Shown here: positions 6,377 to 10,215 of the stretch, in pieces
Numbering within the stretch: position 1 is the first letter of the stretch
How the letters are laid out: every line of letters starts with the position of its first letter
Assembly: GCA_045613685.1 (NCBI GenBank)
Contig: JAZLBL010000002.1
Location: 1-10,215 of the forward strand
Origin: Fimenecus sp045613685
GTDB lineage: Bacteria > Bacillota > Clostridia > Oscillospirales > Acutalibacteraceae
Direction of reading: 5' to 3'
DNA: 10,215 bases
Made by a program: the position numbers and the translations under genes
Notes under the pieces: model-generated
The model's database searches: none
What the model was told of the DNA's origin: nothing
Seen by the model: the letters and a program-made list of their open reading frames with translations, nothing else

Positions 6377-7714
6377 TTATTTTTTCTGTGGACCGTTAAA
6401 TCCGTTTTCTTCCTGGAATTTAGCAATCTTATCAATTACGCTGAGAACAACGTCAAAGCCCTGACCTACTGTTGGTTCCATTTCAAAGCGTTCTGCTCTG
6501 TCGTGGAATGTGTGGTAATACCAAGTGAGCATTGGGTTTTGTGCTGCGAATGTAACTGATTTAATACCGCCACGAGTCATTGGTGTGCTGTCGCAACCAC
6601 CAACAGGGTTGTGAATGCAGCCGTTTGTCTTACTTTCGATACCCATTTCTGCAAATGTATCTTTGAACATTTTTTCAAGGTCTGTGTCAAAACGGCAACC
6701 CTGCCAGTCATCTTTAATAACTACTTCAAAATATTCTTTATCAGCAACAGAGTCAATGTTGATGTTCCAAGCATTCTGTGTTAAATCGTCATTTCTGTGC
6801 TTGTGAACAAACGCCATTGAACCACGAAGACCAGCTTCTTCTGCACCACAGTTGCAATCAACAATACGGCAGTTTTTAGGCATCTTATCGGGATTTTCTT
6901 TGAAGTATTTAATAACTGCATAGCTGAGAGCACAACCTGTAGCGTTATCCATTGCACCTTTTGATGCTGTTTCTTCGTCAGAGTCATTCCACATAGCAAC
7001 AAAAGCACTACCGATTGCAGTAATCACAGGGATAAAGTTCAATAAAAGAACAAAAATGTTCATTGATTCTGACATTGCAGTTGCGTTTGCCCATTCAGCG
7101 CCAAACATAAGACCTGCATAGATTACAGCCATAGCAACAGAAATACCAACATTAAGGAATACGCAAACAGCACCAAAACCAACTTTACCATAAGTTGTGA
7201 TAAGACCATAAACTGGGCTTTCAGGATATTTAGATGCATTTTCTGAGTGCTTCCAGTTCCAACTTGTATCTGTGTGACCTGAAAGAATAATTGTGTAATC
7301 ATATTTGCCGTCTTCAGGAACTAATTCACCATAAACGTTCTGTGAAATCTTCTGCTTGAAGAACATATCAAACCAAGGTTTGTAAAGGAAACAACTAGCA
7401 ACAAGCCAAATAACCATTGCAATTCCGATAAATGCCATTGCAAACCAAACATGGAAATTATCAAGTGCAAAATATGTAAGTGCACTTAAAATAATACCAA
7501 CCCAACCAGCATAGGGGAGTCCGCCAATGCCTGAACGTGGTGAAACACCAAATTCTTCTTTTTTTGCTTTAATGCCGATTTCTTCAAGCTTTTTGCCCAT
7601 ATAATCAGCATATTTTCTTTCGCCTTCAGAACCTGGAAGACGTGAACCCATATTTTCAGCGTCTTTAACTATATCCCAAGCTTCTTGGACATACTTTCTT
7701 GATTCCTCTTTCAT
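6377..7714 (-). CDS. Membrane-embedded M28-family metallopeptidase
   Basis: This 445-aa protein carries the full M28 (aminopeptidase Y/Q-type) zinc site: His147 and Asp149 in SGHTDTSW, bridging Asp256 in GAMDNATG, catalytic Glu292 and ligand Glu293 in CGAEEAGLRGS, Asp321 in NINIDSVA, and His401 in YYHTFHD. A two-zinc exopeptidase removing N-terminal residues is therefore likely, substrate unknown. The typical M28 opening SRLPGSEGERKYADYM is at 24-39. Unlike soluble relatives (about 300-350 residues of catalytic core), two hydrophobic hairpins are inserted, at about 68-111 and 178-241, before HTD and between HTD and Asp256. Start 7714 is chosen over an in-frame ATG at 7741 because GGAGGT (7726-7721) sits 6 bases upstream. 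It lies 60 bases after the HAAS protein gene, same strand, with a possible own promoter. Confidence 0.9.
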   Translation of the reverse strand: MKEESRKYVQEAWDIVKDAENMGSRLPGSEGERKYADYMGKKLEEIGIKAKKEEFGVSPRSGIGGLPYAGWVGIILSALTYFALDNFHVWFAMAFIGIAMVIWLVASCFLYKPWFDMFFKQKISQNVYGELVPEDGKYDYTIILSGHTDTSWNWKHSENASKYPESPVYGLITTYGKVGFGAVCVFLNVGISVAMAVIYAGLMFGAEWANATAMSESMNIFVLLLNFIPVITAIGSAFVAMWNDSDEETASKGAMDNATGCALSYAVIKYFKENPDKMPKNCRIVDCNCGAEEAGLRGSMAFVHKHRNDDLTQNAWNINIDSVADKEYFEVVIKDDWQGCRFDTDLEKMFKDTFAEMGIESKTNGCIHNPVGGCDSTPMTRGGIKSVTFAAQNPMLTWYYHTFHDRAERFEMEPTVGQGFDVVLSVIDKIAKFQEENGFNGPQKK

Positions 7715-7749
7715 TGTAAAACCTCCAATGTCAATATACATTATATGTT

Positions 7750-7778
7750 ACAATATTTTACAATTAAAATCAAGTCAA
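7750..7778 (-). promoter_or_regulatory. Possible internal promoter for the M28 peptidase gene
   Basis: On the minus strand TTGACT (7778-7773) is 17 bases from TATTGT (7755-7750). The -35 overlaps the stop codon of the upstream gene. A perfect TATAAT also occurs at 7745-7740 but lacks a good -35. No terminator separates the genes, so readthrough from the PadR promoters is equally possible. Confidence 0.4.
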
Positions 7779-9448
7779 TTTTTATTGGAATTATCAATAG
7801 TTGAGCTGTTCTTTACTGTATAATCAGAGTTATATTCAAATGAATGGTATAAATCTCGTCTGCGAATCGGCTCTAAATCGCTTGGGAAAGATATAGTTCC
7901 GCTAAATTCACGAATTGCCATGTCATTAATTGTTGTATCATAAGCACTTATAGGGAATTTTTGCCATAAGAATACACCGTCTGTACAAATATTTCTTATT
8001 ATCGATGGAGTTTTTAATTGTGCTGAATGAGCAAGATATACACGCTTATTGGTTGTACCTTTTTCAAATGTGAATTCAAATCCTGAAATATAAAACTTAT
8101 CAATAGCATTTTTTGGCATATATTCCGAAAGTGGTGCGGATGAATAAGTTTTACCATCCTTTTCAGATAATGCAATAAAGAATTCTTCTGCATTAATATC
8201 TTCGTCTATAGGCACAACATCTCGGTCATAAAATTGATGATATAGACCTTTTCTGTATTTTGCCTTGCTGTTTTCAGGAAATTCTCCACGCAATAACACT
8301 CTCATTTCTCCGTCAGGGTAAAAGAAATAAAAATGTTCTATGGTGCATATAGTTTCACGGTCATTTGCAAGTGTTGTTTGCTTAATATCATCCGTATTTT
8401 CAAGTTTCATTAAGGTTGCATTGTCGTATTTCATAACTTCACTGTCAGTCAAATCTTTAAGATATTCTTCAGGAAAGCCTAATTCAAGCATATTCGCACG
8501 AGCTTCTTCAATTTTAGATTTCTCAATAGTTGAGTCTGCAATGTTATAAATAACAGTATCAACCTTTGGTGATGCCGCAGATAGCATTAAGAAAACAGGT
8601 GATATTGCAAGAATTATTACAAGAATTGCGTAACTGTACTTTTCACTCCTTTTTATAGGTTCGCTAATATCAAATTCAGGCTCTTTATATGCAAGAATAT
8701 TTTTAGCTCTACCCAATTGACAAAGTGCAAATATCATAAATATAGGTGTGCCCATTGCAATATAAGTTGCTTCTGTTGTTGCTGCAAAAACAATTATAAT
8801 TGCTGATAATACATACGCAATAAATCCACCAGTTAAACGTGGCTTTTTGTCTTCATCTGATACAAGATTCTTTGTAATGTCTTTTATTCCTGAGAAAATA
8901 CACCAATATACAATAGTGCTAAGAATTGTAGCTATCAGTTGACCAGCATATATGAAAGCATCATTTCCAATTGTAAATAAAGAAAAGCCTTGAACTATTA
9001 ATGAATAAAATTCTACCCCAATAAATAGATAAAAGGCAAAATTTAGTTTTTTATTTGTCTTTCGCAATTTAAGAAGTCCATAAAGTAAATCCATTCCAGC
9101 TGCAAATTTAAGTATTTTGCCCATCCCTGGAAATAAATTTATCTGGAAAAAGCTAAGCGCCATACCCCAAATAATGAAGTTTAGAGAAGAACGCATATAT
9201 TCAGTTGGTATAATTGAATAAAGTTTACCAAAATCACTGGCGATTTTATCTTTGTCACCCATTTTTTCGATGGCTTTTAACTGTGCTGATTCATCATCCA
9301 TACCCAAAGAGAAGTTCTTTTCATATTCTTCAATAAGATGAGAATACAATTCGTCATAAACTTCATTTTTCTTGCGTGGTGACATGATTTTTCTGCAAAT
9401 TGAGTTAATATATTCGTCAATTATTAGAAAATCTCTATTTTCATCCAT
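7775..9448 (-). CDS. HAAS-like multi-pass membrane protein with C-terminal soluble domain
   Basis: This 557-aa protein is not recognised as a whole. Its N-terminus (about 12-78: CRKIMSPRKKNEVYDELYSH, then DDESAQLKAIEKMGD) matches the helical HAAS / DUF1700-like segment usually encoded beside PadR repressors. About seven hydrophobic helices follow between 88 and 291. Residues about 292-557 form a mostly hydrophilic domain of mixed composition (FYFFYPDGEMRVLLRGEFPE, FYISGFEFTFEKGTTNKRVY) of unknown fold, probably outside the membrane. Start 9448 is preferred to a TTG at 9463 because GGGGG (9461-9457) lies 8 bases upstream. It follows the PadR gene by 31 bases and is surely co-transcribed. In known PadR-HAAS pairs the membrane protein is the repressor's regulated partner, often in envelope-stress responses; that role here is inference. 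Confidence 0.85.
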   Translation of the reverse strand: MDENRDFLIIDEYINSICRKIMSPRKKNEVYDELYSHLIEEYEKNFSLGMDDESAQLKAIEKMGDKDKIASDFGKLYSIIPTEYMRSSLNFIIWGMALSFFQINLFPGMGKILKFAAGMDLLYGLLKLRKTNKKLNFAFYLFIGVEFYSLIVQGFSLFTIGNDAFIYAGQLIATILSTIVYWCIFSGIKDITKNLVSDEDKKPRLTGGFIAYVLSAIIIVFAATTEATYIAMGTPIFMIFALCQLGRAKNILAYKEPEFDISEPIKRSEKYSYAILVIILAISPVFLMLSAASPKVDTVIYNIADSTIEKSKIEEARANMLELGFPEEYLKDLTDSEVMKYDNATLMKLENTDDIKQTTLANDRETICTIEHFYFFYPDGEMRVLLRGEFPENSKAKYRKGLYHQFYDRDVVPIDEDINAEEFFIALSEKDGKTYSSAPLSEYMPKNAIDKFYISGFEFTFEKGTTNKRVYLAHSAQLKTPSIIRNICTDGVFLWQKFPISAYDTTINDMAIREFSGTISFPSDLEPIRRRDLYHSFEYNSDYTVKNSSTIDNSNKN

Positions 9449-9479
9449 AGAATTAACCCCCAATCTTTATAATTAAAAC

Positions 9480-9824
9480 TTATATTGCAGAAAGTGCGCC
9501 TCCAAGGATTTTTCCAACAGCATAGCTGTAAGTTTCCCATTCCTGCTTTTGCTTTGCAAGTTCAGTTAAACCTTTTTCGGTAATTTTATAATATTTTCTT
9601 TTGCGACCATTTTCTTCACTTTCACACCAACGAGAAGTGAGAAAATTTTCTTTTTCAAGAGAATGTAAAATAGGGTAGAGCGTACCTTCGTTCATCTGGA
9701 ACACATTATCAGACATCATTTCAACTGTCTTGATAATTTGATAGCCATACATTTCACCTCTTGAAATAACACTTAAAACAAGAAGTCCTGTGCTTCCTTT
9801 TGCGAGTTCTTTACTGATTTTCAT
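9480..9824 (-). CDS. PadR-family transcriptional repressor
   Basis: This 114-aa protein is a PadR winged-helix regulator of the short (subfamily 2) type. The family signature is clear: GLLVLSVISRGEMYGYQII (helices 1-2), FQMNEGTLYPILHSLEKENF (recognition helix and wing entry), and GRKRKYYKITEKGL (wing). The C-terminal helix (QKQEWETYSYAVGKIL) would serve dimerisation. AGGAG (9838-9834) lies 9 bases before the ATG. Two promoters and two copies of a 21-bp dyad lie directly upstream, which fits autoregulation of PadR and the downstream HAAS and peptidase genes. The ligand or stress signal that lifts repression cannot be read from the sequence. Confidence 0.94.
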   Translation of the reverse strand: MKISKELAKGSTGLLVLSVISRGEMYGYQIIKTVEMMSDNVFQMNEGTLYPILHSLEKENFLTSRWCESEENGRKRKYYKITEKGLTELAKQKQEWETYSYAVGKILGGALSAI

Positions 9825-9844
9825 AAAATTCTACTCCTTTCAAT

Positions 9845-9865
9845 ATACATAGATATTCGATGTAT
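9845..9865. promoter_or_regulatory. Candidate PadR operator O1
   Basis: A dyad of ATACAT (9845-9850) and ATGTAT (9860-9865) around a 9-base centre lies right at the -10 of the proximal promoter, overlapping it by two bases and covering the predicted start of transcription. PadR proteins commonly bind dyads built on ATGT/ACAT half-sites, so autorepression is the natural reading. Binding is inferred. Confidence 0.55.
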
Positions 9866-9893
9866 TATAAGTAAAAATTAAGGTATCCGTAAA
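9864..9893 (-). promoter_or_regulatory. Proximal PadR promoter (P2)
   Basis: On the minus strand TTTACG (9893-9888) is 18 bases from a perfect TATAAT (9869-9864). The start of transcription would be near 9857, about 33 bases before the PadR ATG and inside O1. The -35 is poor, so this promoter is less certain than the distal one. Confidence 0.5.
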
Positions 9894-9914
9894 TATTTAA
9901 TTTTCGGATACCTT
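9880..9914 (-). promoter_or_regulatory. Leader hairpin between the two PadR promoters
   Basis: On the minus strand AAGGTATCCG (9914-9905) pairs perfectly with CGGATACCTT (9889-9880) around a 15-base A/T-rich loop, followed by AATTTTTAC. It would form in RNA made from the distal promoter and looks like a weak terminator or attenuator. It could also be another protein-binding dyad. Confidence 0.45.
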
Positions 9915-9928
9915 GAATATCTATGTAT
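9908..9928. promoter_or_regulatory. Candidate PadR operator O2
   Basis: This is a second copy of the O1 sequence on the opposite strand, identical at 19 of 21 positions; the ATACAT half-site (minus, 9928-9923) is intact while the other is AGGTAT instead of ATGTAT. It follows the -10 of the distal promoter at once, the same placement as O1. Centres of O1 and O2 are about 63 bases apart, close to six helical turns. Confidence 0.5.
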
Positions 9929-9958
9929 AATATAGCATACCAAATATTACCTTGTCAA
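9929..9958 (-). promoter_or_regulatory. Distal PadR promoter (P1)
   Basis: On the minus strand a perfect TTGACA (9958-9953) and TATATT (9934-9929) are 18 bases apart, with an extended -10 TGC (9937-9935). The predicted start lies in O2, near 9922. Confidence 0.65.
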
Positions 9959-9968
9959 GACCATAAAG

Positions 9969-9996
9969 AAAAAGGAGTCGACAAAATGTCAACTCC
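9969..9996 (-). terminator. Terminator of the dehydrogenase gene
   Basis: On the minus strand GGAGTTGACA (9996-9987) pairs with TGTCGACTCC (9983-9974) over 10 bp, one of them G-U, around a 3-base loop. A run of five T (9973-9969) follows. The distal PadR promoter begins about 10 bases further on. Confidence 0.88.
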
Positions 9997-10007
9997 CAAA
10001 ATTAATT

Positions 10008-10215
10008 TTATTTATTACCTTTCTTTTCGTATCCGAATGTTGAAGCGAAAAGGTCAATTTTGAATGCCTTGATAAATGCGCAGAAGAGTCTTGAGCCCTG
10101 AACAGGCATAAGTCTGTTGAATCTGCCCATTGCATTACCATCAAAGCCAACAACAATATATGATTTCTTTTTAAGAATACCCTTAAGGATTTTGTTTACT
10201 GCCTTGTCACAGGGT
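10008..10215 (-). CDS. Probable short-chain dehydrogenase/reductase, C-terminal fragment
   Basis: The frame is open to the window edge and ends at TAA 10010-10008; 68 complete residues are visible. The ending reads CDKAVNKILKGILKKKSYIV, then GRFNRLMPVQGSRLFCAF and ASTFGYEKKGNK. This resembles the C-terminal tail of membrane-associated short-chain dehydrogenases (a basic KAV..ILKGI..KK helix, an I-V-V-G strand, then RL.P..GSRL), which use NAD(P)H to reduce carbonyls. The catalytic Tyr-Lys and the Rossmann fold lie outside the window, so the assignment rests on the tail only and the substrate is unknown. Its terminator separates it from the PadR cluster. Confidence 0.65.
   Translation of the reverse strand, partial: PCDKAVNKILKGILKKKSYIVVGFDGNAMGRFNRLMPVQGSRLFCAFIKAFKIDLFASTFGYEKKGNK

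Larger units (their letters stand above)
9844..9929. repeat. 15-bp perfect inverted repeat flanking a second hairpin
   Basis: TATACATAGATATTC (9844-9858) is repeated exactly in inverse orientation at 9915-9929, with 56 bases between. Inside lies a second inverted repeat (9880-9914). The outer pair is best explained as the shared cores of O1 and O2 rather than as a single RNA stem, since the distal transcript starts within the right arm. Confidence 0.75.

Noticed and set aside
6374..7008. Frames over the peptidase gene (6374-6559 +, 6615-6806 +, 6781-7008 -)
   Set aside because: All sit within the M28 coding region, where the zinc-ligand motifs fix the true frame.
7736..7750. ATACAT and ATGTTA near the peptidase promoter as a third PadR operator
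   Set aside because: The half-sites are 3 bases apart instead of 9 and one is degenerate, so the match to O1 and O2 is not convincing in A+T-rich DNA.
8340..8549. Plus-strand frame inside the HAAS protein gene
   Set aside because: Low-complexity Ser-rich shadow with no start signals; the minus-strand frame is continuous and has a good ribosome-binding site.
9844..9929. Nested inverted repeats as a transposon end, MITE or CRISPR repeat
   Set aside because: There is no flanking target duplication, no transposase and no periodic spacing; placement on two promoters fits operators better.

Overview
The window is A+T-rich, densely packed DNA with a Gram-positive character: strong Shine-Dalgarno sequences (AGGAG, GGAGGT, GGTGAT), TTGACA/TATAAT-like promoters often preceded by an extended -10 TG, and short GC stems followed by T-runs as terminators. 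The gene content points to an anaerobic member of the Clostridia, possibly a gut or rumen relative of Ruminococcus/Oscillospiraceae. It includes a cohesin-type domain, a flavin reductase-rubredoxin fusion, an NhaC antiporter and a PadR/HAAS-type pair. The species cannot be named from the sequence alone.

Layout, left to right. Positions 1-1103 (+) hold the end of a polar amino-acid ABC permease and its complete ATPase, closed by a terminator. Positions 1131-2238 (+) form a small operon with its own promoter: a membrane-anchored single-cohesin surface protein, an overlapping 63-aa zinc-ribbon protein and a 31-aa small ORF whose stop lies inside a bidirectional terminator. Positions 2242-2850 (-) encode a flavin reductase-rubredoxin fusion, transcribed divergently from an NhaC antiporter (3015-4649, +). 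The two promoters lie back to back in 2879-2968. The antiporter converges on a large lipoprotein of unknown function (4701-6269, -) with its own promoter.

Positions 6377-9958 (-) form the most interesting unit: a PadR repressor, a multi-pass membrane protein with a HAAS-like N-terminal segment and a large soluble C-terminal domain, and an M28 metallopeptidase whose catalytic domain is interrupted by two membrane hairpins. The control region in front of PadR has two candidate promoters, each followed at once by a copy of the same 21-bp dyad (19/21 identical, opposite orientations), with a further hairpin between them. The right edge (10008-10215, -) carries the C-terminal end of a probable short-chain dehydrogenase with its terminator.

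Functionally the window combines nutrient uptake (ABC), ion homeostasis (NhaC), redox or oxygen protection (flavin reductase-rubredoxin) and several uncharacterised cell-surface proteins (cohesin protein, lipoprotein, HAAS protein, membrane M28 peptidase). No RNA gene, IS element, CRISPR array or phage gene was seen. No gene-free stretch exceeds 300 bases; the longest, 9825-10007, is filled by regulatory sites and a terminator.
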